NCBI GenBank assembly: GCA_005778045.1
Contig: SXKQ01000063.1
Location: forward strand, 1-9,663
Reading direction: 5' to 3'
Source of the DNA: Planctomycetia bacterium
GTDB taxonomy: Bacteria > Planctomycetota > UBA1135 > GCA-002686595
DNA: 9,663 bases
In this document: piece by piece, positions 1 through 5,807 of the stretch
How positions within the stretch are numbered: the stretch's first letter is position 1
Layout: each line of letters begins with the position of its first letter
The notes under the pieces: generated by a model
Database searches by the model: none
The model's input: the letters and a program-made list of their open reading frames with translations, nothing else
Told to the model about the DNA's origin: nothing
Translations under genes and position numbers: made by a program

Positions 1-2297
1 AAGATCGACCACAGATCGCCGAGATGGTTTTCGATCGGCGTGCCGCTGAGCGCGATGCGGTGGTCGGCGACGAGCAGGCGTACGGCGCGCGCGATGCGGC
101 TCGCGTCGTTCTTCACGGCCTGCGCCTCGTCGATCACGATGACTCCGAACTTGAGCTTCGACATCCAGTCGATGTCGCTGCGCACGGTGCCATAGGTCGT
201 GACGATGACGTCGACCTGTTCGAACTTCGTGCGCCGTCCGATGCGATCCGTTCCGGCGTACTCGAGCGTCTTGAGATCCGGGGCGAAGCGGCCTGCCTCC
301 TCGATCCAGTTGTGCGTGAGCGACTTCGGAGCGACGACCAGCGTCGGACTGGCCTGCGGCTCGCGCCGCTTGCGCGCGACGAGCCAGGCGAGCACCTGCA
401 CCGTCTTGCCGAGACCCATGTCGTCCGCGAGACAGCCGCCGAAGCGATGCCGTTCGAGAAATTCGAGCCAGCCGAGACCATCGCGCTGGTACGGACGCAG
501 CTCACCGCGGAAGTCCTCCGGCTCATGGGCCGGTTGGATGGTCTTGAACTCGTCGAGTCGCGCGCGCTGCTCTTCCCACTGCCGGCGCGACTCCACTTCG
601 ACGTGCTCGTCGAGCAGGAGGTCGACGAACCACGCCTGATTGCGGCCGAAGCGCAGCTTGCCGCCCTTCGTGTCGGCGAGCAGCAGCGCCCGCTTCCAGC
701 GTTTCACCCACGACTCGGGCAGCACGCCGGTCGAGCCGTCCTCGAGCGCCACCGTGCTCTCGCCGCGCCGCAGCGCCGCGAGCAACTTGGGGAACGTCGA
801 CGGAGACATGCCTTCGACGCGTCCGTCGAGTTCGAGCCACTCCGCGCCGCTCGAGATACGCATCGACGGTGCCGCGAGCTTGCGCCACCGCGCACCTTCG
901 CCCTGCACCTTCCAACCCTCGCGCTCGAGCTGCGCCACGAGCTCAGGAACCTTGGGCAACGGCACGCGCACCTGACCGTGCTTGTCGCCGAAAAGCTCGG
1001 CGCCGAGCTCGAGCACGCGCGCCACGAAGGCGTCCTCGACGGCGCGGTAGCGTCGCAGGACCCCGCGACCCGCGATCAGGAGCGGCCGCGGGTCGCTGGC
1101 CGCGACGCGCTCGCTCTTGTAGTCGAACTCGATCTCGCCGGCCGATGGACCCCAGCCGCTGCCTTCGTCGCGCGGCGGCGGGGTGAGTGTCAGCAACGGC
1201 ACCGGCGGGCGCGCGACGACGAGCTCTTCCATGCCCGCACCCGGCTCGACGTCGAGGTCGCGGCGCGCGAGCTCGCGCAGGAGCTCGGTCGACTCCTGCT
1301 TGGCGATCGGCGGCAAGGGCGTGCTGAGCAAGTTGGCGAGCCAAGCACGGCCGCGGCCGAGCCGCGTACGCACGATGCGCGTATCGAGCACGATGCAGTC
1401 GCCAGGCAGGACGCCGCGCAGGTCGGCGAACTCGATCCGCTCGCCGCCACGCACGAGGTGCGCACCGAGCTTCACGTCCGAGCCTTCGGTGGCGACATCC
1501 ATGCACAGGTCCCAAGGACCGTGCGTATCGACAGCCATGGCCTCCTCGCTCGTCACGCTGCGACGCTGCCAGAACAGGCGGCCCGTCGCGGCGAGCTCAG
1601 GGAGCAGCGCGTCCACCTGCGCGGAGTCGAGCAAGTAGCGAGCGTCATGGCTCGGCCGGTACATACCCGCGGCGAGCGCCGTGCCCGCTCCGCGCAGCAT
1701 CGCGGCGATGCGGCGATCCGCGGGGCCGAGCACCACGTCGCTGCTGCCGAGCGCGAGCGGGAACGGCACCGACTTGCCATAGCCGCCGCGCAGCAGACGC
1801 TTCGCTCGGCGCGTCTCGAGCACGGCCGACACGGCAGCGGCCTCGTCGTCGAGGATGAGCACGTAGTCCACGCGGCAGTCGCGGCTGTCGCCTTCGGGCC
1901 CGCGCTCGGCCTCGCGCGCATCGCGCTCGAGCTTGTCGAGCCCCTCGAGCCACGTACGCAGCGCCGAACGCGGCCCCGCAGGTGCCGCATCCTTGCCGGT
2001 CGTGACGGCAGCGCCCGAGAGCGCGCACAGGAGCGCCCACAAGTGCTTGCAGGCCTCCATCTGGCGAAACATCGCGCAGGTGCACGAGGCCGTGTGGATG
2101 TTGCGCGAGGCGACGTCGACGCTCGCCTGGAACGTCTGCGTCTCGTCGCGCACAGAGGCGATGACGCGCTTCTCCTCACGCTCGATCGAGAGCACGCGCC
2201 CCGCGAGAGCGAGCTCATCGCCACGCCGCTGCATCTCGACCGAGAAGTGCGGTCGCCACGAGGCCAGACGGTCTTCTTCCTGCTTGCCGCGCGCCAT
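1..2297 (-). CDS. SWIM zinc-finger SNF2-family DNA-dependent ATPase/helicase (3' end beyond window)
   Basis: The frame opens at ATG 2297 and stays open for 765 codons to the window edge, so the C-terminal helicase half is missing. Reading the minus strand, residues 72-85 carry a SWIM zinc finger (C72, C74, C83, H85, in CTC...CKHLWAL). About 500 residues with no motif I recognise follow. The SNF2 ATPase core then begins with LRPYQRDGLGWL (about 600-611), Walker A DDMGLGKT (625-632), Walker B DEAQ (723-726) and SGTPIENHLGDLWSI up to the edge. SNF2 ATPases translocate on duplex DNA and remodel protein-DNA complexes. SWIM-bearing members are common in bacteria but mostly uncharacterised, typically about 1000-1200 aa, so roughly a third should lie outside. 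The start lies 2 nt after the upstream stop, with a GGAG at 2308-2311 inside that gene, so translation is probably coupled. Family assignment is firm. Its cellular role (repair, transcription, defence) cannot be told from here. Confidence 0.93.
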   Translation of the reverse strand, partial: MARGKQEEDRLASWRPHFSVEMQRRGDELALAGRVLSIEREEKRVIASVRDETQTFQASVDVASRNIHTASCTCAMFRQMEACKHLWALLCALSGAAVTTGKDAAPAGPRSALRTWLEGLDKLERDAREAERGPEGDSRDCRVDYVLILDDEAAAVSAVLETRRAKRLLRGGYGKSVPFPLALGSSDVVLGPADRRIAAMLRGAGTALAAGMYRPSHDARYLLDSAQVDALLPELAATGRLFWQRRSVTSEEAMAVDTHGPWDLCMDVATEGSDVKLGAHLVRGGERIEFADLRGVLPGDCIVLDTRIVRTRLGRGRAWLANLLSTPLPPIAKQESTELLRELARRDLDVEPGAGMEELVVARPPVPLLTLTPPPRDEGSGWGPSAGEIEFDYKSERVAASDPRPLLIAGRGVLRRYRAVEDAFVARVLELGAELFGDKHGQVRVPLPKVPELVAQLEREGWKVQGEGARWRKLAAPSMRISSGAEWLELDGRVEGMSPSTFPKLLAALRRGESTVALEDGSTGVLPESWVKRWKRALLLADTKGGKLRFGRNQAWFVDLLLDEHVEVESRRQWEEQRARLDEFKTIQPAHEPEDFRGELRPYQRDGLGWLEFLERHRFGGCLADDMGLGKTVQVLAWLVARKRREPQASPTLVVAPKSLTHNWIEEAGRFAPDLKTLEYAGTDRIGRRTKFEQVDVIVTTYGTVRSDIDWMSKLKFGVIVIDEAQAVKNDASRIARAVRLLVADHRIALSGTPIENHLGDLWSI

Positions 2298-2299
2298 GC

Positions 2300-3400
2300 T
2301 CACACAGCTCCGATCCGTGTCAACGCTGCGGAGAGCGCGGCTTCCCGCGCAACGCGGTGGAAGACATGCCCATCGCGCTTGGTGAATAGCGCCCACTCAA
2401 GTCCGCTGCGCGCGCGCGCGGCGCGGAGCCGCTCGTCGGCGAGCTCGCGGGCCTCGCGGGTCGCGAAGTCGAGCACGCCGGGCAGGAGCTGCACCTCGTC
2501 ATCGAGCGCGATCAGGCGCGCGGCAGCCCACAACCCACGCGGCAGCGCATCACTGCCGAGTTGGACCTGCTGCGCGCGACGATGCGGCTCGAGCGGCCAG
2601 CGCACGGATCCCACGCCATCACGGCCGCACTCGACGATCTCGATGAGCTCCAGCCGCGAATCGACGAGTCGGTCGAGGACCGCTCGCTCGAGCGCGTCGC
2701 CCTTGGAGCGCCAGCGCTTGGAGTAGCGCATCGCCACGCTTTCCTCGCCGGGCCGCGCGAAGTCGAGCATGGCCCACAAGAGGAAGTGCATCTCACTGTC
2801 GTCCCCGGTGAACAGCGGCAGCGCCTCGGGCACGGAGAGCGCGCGGAACTCGTCGCCGCCGAAGGTGGCGAGGACCATGGCGGGCGTCTGCAATTCCGGT
2901 TCGTTCTCCGCGAAACGCACCATGTGCGCGAGCCACTGCCCGAGCGCCTGCTCTTCCTCGCCCGGCTCGTGTTCGTCGTCCTCGTCGCCGAGGTCAGTGT
3001 CGTCGACCGACGGCGCAGGCTGGGGCTCCGGGCTCGACCCACGCCCGAGCACGCTGAGCTCGCCGGGCTCGATTTCGCGCGCGACCACGAGTCGCACCGG
3101 CGCCGGGTCGTCCGCATGCCGCAGGGCGAGCGACTGGCTGCCCGGGCGCCAAGCCAGCTTCGCGACGAGCGTGCGCTCGGCGGCATTCTGCGCATCGACG
3201 CCGCGCGCACCGAACTCGCAGCGCTCGTCCCAAGGAAGGCCCGAAACGAAGCATGACCACGGCCCTTTGGGAACCTGCAGCTCGCGCGCCGCGAGTTCGT
3301 GAACGCTCGCCAGCGTCGCGGTCTCGGGCACGGCGAGGCGCACGCACTCCGTGCCGCCTTCCTCGCGCCATGCCACGACTTCAAAGCCTCGCTCGACCAT
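2300..3400 (-). CDS. Hypothetical protein, 366 aa, coupled upstream of the SNF2 ATPase
   Basis: I do not recognise this protein with confidence. It is 366 aa, begins at ATG 3400 and ends with TGA at 2302-2300, two nucleotides before the SNF2 start. Residues 1-110 form a compact domain. It contains PETATLASVHELAARELQV followed by a WSCFVSGLPWDE stretch, faintly like the pRiA4b ORF-3-type fold in which a 'TL..LH' segment precedes an aromatic-rich strand; this is only a pattern impression. Residues about 130-150 are a strongly acidic linker (DDTDLGDEDDEHEPGEEE). Residues 155-366 look globular and mainly helical. There is no signal peptide or membrane segment, so it is probably cytoplasmic. Codon use (high GC3) matches its neighbours. 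The tight coupling suggests an accessory or partner of the SNF2 enzyme, by inference only. A TATCCT hexamer ends 6 nt before the ATG, which would make the mRNA leaderless. Confidence 0.85.
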   Translation of the reverse strand: MVERGFEVVAWREEGGTECVRLAVPETATLASVHELAARELQVPKGPWSCFVSGLPWDERCEFGARGVDAQNAAERTLVAKLAWRPGSQSLALRHADDPAPVRLVVAREIEPGELSVLGRGSSPEPQPAPSVDDTDLGDEDDEHEPGEEEQALGQWLAHMVRFAENEPELQTPAMVLATFGGDEFRALSVPEALPLFTGDDSEMHFLLWAMLDFARPGEESVAMRYSKRWRSKGDALERAVLDRLVDSRLELIEIVECGRDGVGSVRWPLEPHRRAQQVQLGSDALPRGLWAAARLIALDDEVQLLPGVLDFATREARELADERLRAARARSGLEWALFTKRDGHVFHRVAREAALSAALTRIGAV

Positions 3401-3406
3401 CCTGTC

Positions 3407-3412
3407 AGGATA
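3407..3412 (-). promoter_or_regulatory. Putative -10 element (TATCCT) for the 366-aa protein/SNF2 unit
   Basis: On the minus strand TATCCT lies with a 6-nt gap to ATG 3400, so transcription would start at or beside the start codon. No -35 of the TTGACA type stands 16-18 nt upstream. The TAnnnT shape and spacing match the leaderless-gene signature known from Actinobacteria and Deinococcus-Thermus. Inferred from pattern and position only. Confidence 0.4.
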
Positions 3413-3437
3413 GCGAATCAGGGTCGCTCGCGCGTGC

Positions 3438-3443
3438 TACAAC
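3438..3443 (+). promoter_or_regulatory. Putative extended -10 element (TGC TACAAC) for the pseudouridine synthase gene
   Basis: TACAAC, preceded by TGC at 3435-3437, matches four of six bases of TATAAT in extended -10 form and stands about 60 nt before GTG 3504. Transcription would begin near 3450, giving a leader of about 55 nt that contains a 10-bp palindrome. No good -35 is visible. It lies back to back with the minus-strand candidate at 3407-3412. Confidence 0.25.
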
Positions 3444-3452
3444 TGCGCGTGT

Positions 3453-3462
3453 GAACCGGTTC
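3453..3462. promoter_or_regulatory. Perfect 10-bp palindrome GAACCGGTTC in the divergent intergenic region
   Basis: GAACCGGTTC reads the same on both strands. It sits just downstream of the plus-strand -10 candidate and about 50 bp upstream of the minus-strand ATG at 3400. A dimeric repressor could bind here, but a single short palindrome in GC-rich DNA can arise by chance. There is no recognised regulator gene in the window. Confidence 0.25.
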
Positions 3463-3474
3463 GAGCTTGTGGCG

Positions 3475-3507
3475 ATGAGTGGACCACGCATCGCGAGGCA
3501 CGCGTGA
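3475..3507 (+). other. Possible 10-codon leader ORF overlapping the pseudouridine synthase start
   Basis: ATG 3475 opens a ten-codon frame (MSGPRIARHA) whose TGA at 3505-3507 overlaps the GTG start at 3504 as GTGA. That arrangement would allow translational coupling. There is no strong Shine-Dalgarno before ATG 3475 and the peptide shows no attenuation-type codon run, so this could easily be chance. Confidence 0.15.
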
Positions 3508-4223
3508 AGGCGGAACGCAAGACGCTCGACCGCGCGCTGTCCCGCGCCGGCGTGATGAGCCGCAAGCAGGCCGAACAGGCCATTCGCGACGGCCGCGTGC
3601 GTGTCAACGGGCTGCGCGAGCGCGATCCGGCCTTCTGGGTCGACTTGTCGCGCGACGATGTGCGCGTCGATGAGCAGCCGCTCGCGCGCTGGCAGCCGCT
3701 GTACCTCGCCCTGCACAAGCCCGCGGGCCTCGTGACGACGCGTGACGACGAGCATGGCCGCGGCACGGTGTACGAGCTCCTCAAGCAGGTTCCGGCGTGG
3801 ATCGCGCCGGTCGGCCGGCTGGACAAGGAGACGAGCGGGTTGCTCCTGTTCACCAATGACACGGACCTCGCGGAGCACGTCATGAATCCGGCTTCCTCGC
3901 TCTGGAAGACGTATGAGGTCCTCGCGCGCGGCGAGCTCGACGACGCGACGCTCGCGCGACTCGCGAGCGGAGTGACCCTCGACGACGGTCTGACCCGCGA
4001 GGCGCGCGTACGGCTACTCGCGCGCGAGGCAGCTACGACGCGACTCGCGCTCTCGATCCACGAAGGCCGCAACCGGCAAGTGCGGCGGATGCTCGAGGCC
4101 GTCGGGAGCCACGTGCTTGCCCTGCACCGCACCGCGATCGGTCCGGTCTCGATCGGCGACCTTGCACCGGGCGCCCATCGCAAGCTGCGCCCCCACGAGG
4201 TCCGCGCCCTGCGCGGCGAGTAG
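3504..4223 (+). CDS. rRNA pseudouridine synthase, RsuA/RluB/RluE/RluF family
   Basis: The 239-aa protein isomerises a uridine in rRNA to pseudouridine. An N-terminal S4 RNA-binding domain occupies about residues 6-60 (LDRALSRAGVMSRKQAEQAI...GRVRVNG). The catalytic domain follows, with HKPAGLVTT (71-79), the family signature GRLDKETSGLLLFTND (104-119, catalytic Asp D107), KTYEV (135-139) and EGRNRQVRRMLEAVG (187-201). Length is normal for the family (about 230-290 aa). The frame has no in-frame start further upstream in the intergenic region, so GTG 3504 is the first available start; a GAGG at 3495-3498 lies 5 nt before it. It is apparently transcribed alone and divergently from the SNF2 unit. 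The specific target (16S U516, or 23S U2605 or U2457 in E. coli numbering) cannot be decided from sequence alone. RluB-type is the usual assignment outside the Gammaproteobacteria. Confidence 0.95.
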   Translation: MKAERKTLDRALSRAGVMSRKQAEQAIRDGRVRVNGLRERDPAFWVDLSRDDVRVDEQPLARWQPLYLALHKPAGLVTTRDDEHGRGTVYELLKQVPAWIAPVGRLDKETSGLLLFTNDTDLAEHVMNPASSLWKTYEVLARGELDDATLARLASGVTLDDGLTREARVRLLAREAATTRLALSIHEGRNRQVRRMLEAVGSHVLALHRTAIGPVSIGDLAPGAHRKLRPHEVRALRGE

Positions 4224-4225
4224 CC

Positions 4226-4241
4226 GCGGCCATGCGGCCGC
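4226..4241 (+). terminator. Small GC hairpin just after the pseudouridine synthase stop
   Basis: GCGGCC (4226-4231), loop ATGC, GGCCGC (4236-4241) makes a perfect 6-bp stem two bases after the TAG. No T-tract follows, so it is not a classical intrinsic terminator. It may be a weak or U-less terminator or an mRNA 3'-end stabiliser. Such hairpins are common by chance in GC-rich DNA. Confidence 0.25.
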
Positions 4242-4350
4242 TGCCAGGATTCCGGCGCGTCGTGGAAGCTCTCTGGTGTGCGTATGCGGCGCGCGCGCAG
4301 AGCGCGCTTGCGGAGCGGCCGTCCCCAAGTCGCCTCCGCAACTGCCAGCA

Positions 4351-4773
4351 TTGAGCCTTCCCCGGAGCCGCTCGCCCTCGCTTCGCCTCCTCGCCGTGGC
4401 TGCCTTCGGAGGAGCGGCGGCGGAGCCCACCCCGACGCAGGGCGGCCCCAGCGGCGCTCCGATGAGCCCCGCGCGCACGTTCAGCGTGCGGCACGGCGCC
4501 GTCGTGACCCAGCTCGCCACCGCCAACCTCGACCCACCGAACCTCGGAGACGAAGCGCGCATGAGTGACCTTCACTTCGTCTTCAGCGCGGGCACGGGGC
4601 ATCTGTCCGGCTCGGCGAACCAGCTGATCGTCAGCGACAGCGGCTACTACCCCGGCAACCTGAGCACCGTCCGCATGGGCAACGCGCTCATCCGTCCGAT
4701 CGCGGGCAGCTTGGGTGTATACGCCGGCGCCACGGGCTCGGCCACGACCGAGCACCTGCTCGACAGCACCTAG
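4351..4773 (+). CDS. Coding-like orphan ORF; possible small exported protein or gene remnant
   Basis: This frame ends at TAG 4771-4773. From about 4460 to the stop it has almost exclusively G/C third positions and a natural composition (for example FVFSAGTGHLSGSANQLIV and NLSTVRMGNALIRPI), so it looks translated. The start is uncertain. TTG 4351 gives 140 aa with a signal-peptide-like N-terminus: three arginines, a core LLAVAAFGGAAA, and an AAA|EP cleavage-like site. ATG 4462 gives 103 aa with no signal. Neither has a Shine-Dalgarno or a TAnnnT element. The frame also stays open upstream into the pseudouridine synthase gene, but that part reads as a low-complexity R/S/A-rich shadow. The C-terminal 60 residues are Gly/Ser/Thr-rich and beta-like, faintly recalling repeat domains of bacterial secreted proteins that usually end in an aspartate-rich 'DVxGYF' strand; here the stop falls just after LLDST. 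It may therefore be a truncated piece of a larger exported protein. No function is assigned. Confidence 0.4.
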   Translation: MSLPRSRSPSLRLLAVAAFGGAAAEPTPTQGGPSGAPMSPARTFSVRHGAVVTQLATANLDPPNLGDEARMSDLHFVFSAGTGHLSGSANQLIVSDSGYYPGNLSTVRMGNALIRPIAGSLGVYAGATGSATTEHLLDST

Positions 4774-4797
4774 CTGTACAGGTTCACACGTGCTGTC
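4762..4797. terminator. 8-bp inverted repeat spanning the orphan ORF stop codon
   Basis: GACAGCAC (4762-4769) and GTGCTGTC (4790-4797) are perfect inverted copies separated by 20 nt. The loop holds an 8-bp palindrome, CTGTACAG (4774-4781). A stem-loop here could end transcription of the orphan ORF, though no T-tract follows. The rest of 4798-4903 shows no gene, only GC-rich sequence with an interrupted dyad around 4862-4879. Confidence 0.25.
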
Positions 4798-4903
4798 CAC
4801 CCTGCAGCGCTGAGCCACGGGCCCGCGGCGACCGGCGTGCACGAAACGGCGAGGATTTCCTGCTCGCGGCGCGCCGAGCGCGCGCGGGCGGGCGGGGTGC
4901 GGC

Positions 4904-4909
4904 TACCAT
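4904..4909 (+). promoter_or_regulatory. Putative -10 element (TACCAT) for the HAD/OPA unit
   Basis: TACCAT lies 9 nt before ATG 4919, with GGC in front. No -35 or Shine-Dalgarno is apparent, so the transcript would begin a few bases before the start codon. The spacing matches the similar elements before three other genes in this window. An out-of-frame ATG at 4908 overlaps the element and is not favoured as a start. Confidence 0.4.
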
Positions 4910-4918
4910 GACCGCCCC

Positions 4919-5791
4919 ATGTCCGTCCGGATCCTCTCCGACTTTGATGGCGTCTGGACCGATCAAGCGTTCGAGGCGCGCAACGTAAAGTTGTTCCTCG
5001 TGGCCGAGGCTGCGCGGCTCGCGAGCGTGGCCGACGACGAGGCGGCCGCGCACTTCGCGGCCTTCGAGGCCGAAGTGATGGCCGAGCCGCACCTGCACGG
5101 CTGGGCCCCCGACGGCCGCATCACGGCCTACATCGACGAGGATCCGTTCTGCGAGGCCAACGCGCTCGCTCGCCACCTCGAGACCTCGCGCTCCCCCATC
5201 GCGCGCCGCTACGTCGACGCGATCCGCGCGAGCTTCCCGAGCATCTCGGCCTTCGGCGACCATTGCTTCCTGACCTCGACCGCGCAGTTTCGCGCCCAGC
5301 ACCCGCCGGCGCTCGTGCCGCGCGCCGCGGAGATGTTCGCGGCGCTGGTCGCGGCGGGTGCGGAGGTCGTCGTGGTGTCCAACAGCTCGAGCGAGAAGAT
5401 CGAGGGCTGGTTCCGCCAGACGGGCGTCGGCAACGGCCTCTCCCACGCGCTGCGTGTGCGCGGTTCGGCGGGCAAGTTCATCCTCGGAGCCACGGACGAG
5501 CACCTTGTGCTCTCGGGCCGACGCGTGATTGTCGACCGTCCGAAGTACCGCGCGATCCTCGCCGAGGAGCGGCCCGACTTCGTGATCGGCGACGTATTCT
5601 CGCTCGATCTCGCGCTGCCGCACGTCATGCGCCGCGCGGGCGAGATCGCGCCGCGGCTCGCGCTGCGCCGCCACCCGCACACCCCGCGCTGGGTGCTCGA
5701 CTCGCGCGCGGACGGAGCGATCGACCTCGTGGTCGACCAGCTCGATGGACTCGTCGAACCCGTGCGCGCGCTCGCCCGCTCGCGCCGCTAG
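4919..5791 (+). CDS. HAD-superfamily hydrolase (probable phosphatase)
   Basis: The 290-aa soluble protein carries the ordered HAD motifs. Motif I is SDFDGVWTD, with nucleophile D8 and acid/base D10. Motif II is VVVVSNSSS (S154). A candidate motif III lysine is K209 (DRPKYR). Motif IV is IGDVFSLD (D225, D230). About 140 residues separate motifs I and II, as in enzymes with a C1-type cap that sets substrate choice. All catalytic positions are present, so it should be an active Mg2+-dependent phosphohydrolase using an aspartyl-phosphate intermediate. The substrate is unknown. There is no signal peptide, so it acts in the cytoplasm. ATG 4919 is chosen because motif I lies at residue 8, as usual. 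The next gene, 16 nt downstream, is an organophosphate transporter, suggesting that the hydrolase removes phosphate from the imported compound (inference). Confidence 0.9.
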   Translation: MSVRILSDFDGVWTDQAFEARNVKLFLVAEAARLASVADDEAAAHFAAFEAEVMAEPHLHGWAPDGRITAYIDEDPFCEANALARHLETSRSPIARRYVDAIRASFPSISAFGDHCFLTSTAQFRAQHPPALVPRAAEMFAALVAAGAEVVVVSNSSSEKIEGWFRQTGVGNGLSHALRVRGSAGKFILGATDEHLVLSGRRVIVDRPKYRAILAEERPDFVIGDVFSLDLALPHVMRRAGEIAPRLALRRHPHTPRWVLDSRADGAIDLVVDQLDGLVEPVRALARSRR

Positions 5792-5807
5792 CCAAGAGCC
5801 GCCCCCC

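Noticed and set aside
2318..2323. Perfect TTGACA on the minus strand upstream of the SNF2 start
   Set aside because: No TA-containing -10 lies 16-18 nt downstream, where the sequence is AGCATG. The hexamer encodes part of the C-terminus of the upstream protein and is best taken as chance.
24..2726. A 900-codon open frame on the plus strand antisense to the SNF2 gene and part of the unknown gene
   Set aside because: Its product is rich in Arg, Ala, Glu, His and Leu with no domain, it crosses the junction of two real genes, and the opposite strand encodes clear SWIM and SNF2 motifs. It is a reverse-frame shadow produced by high GC at third codon positions.
4287..4310. Alternating GC run with a short hairpin (GCGCGC around AGA)
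   Set aside because: Self-complementary GC runs occur throughout this window, there is no T-tract, and it fits no promoter or terminator position.
4232..4354. 40-codon ORF starting at ATG 4232 and ending in a TTGA overlap with TTG 4351
   Set aside because: No ribosome site and no recognisable protein. The ATG lies in the loop of the hairpin after the pseudouridine synthase stop.
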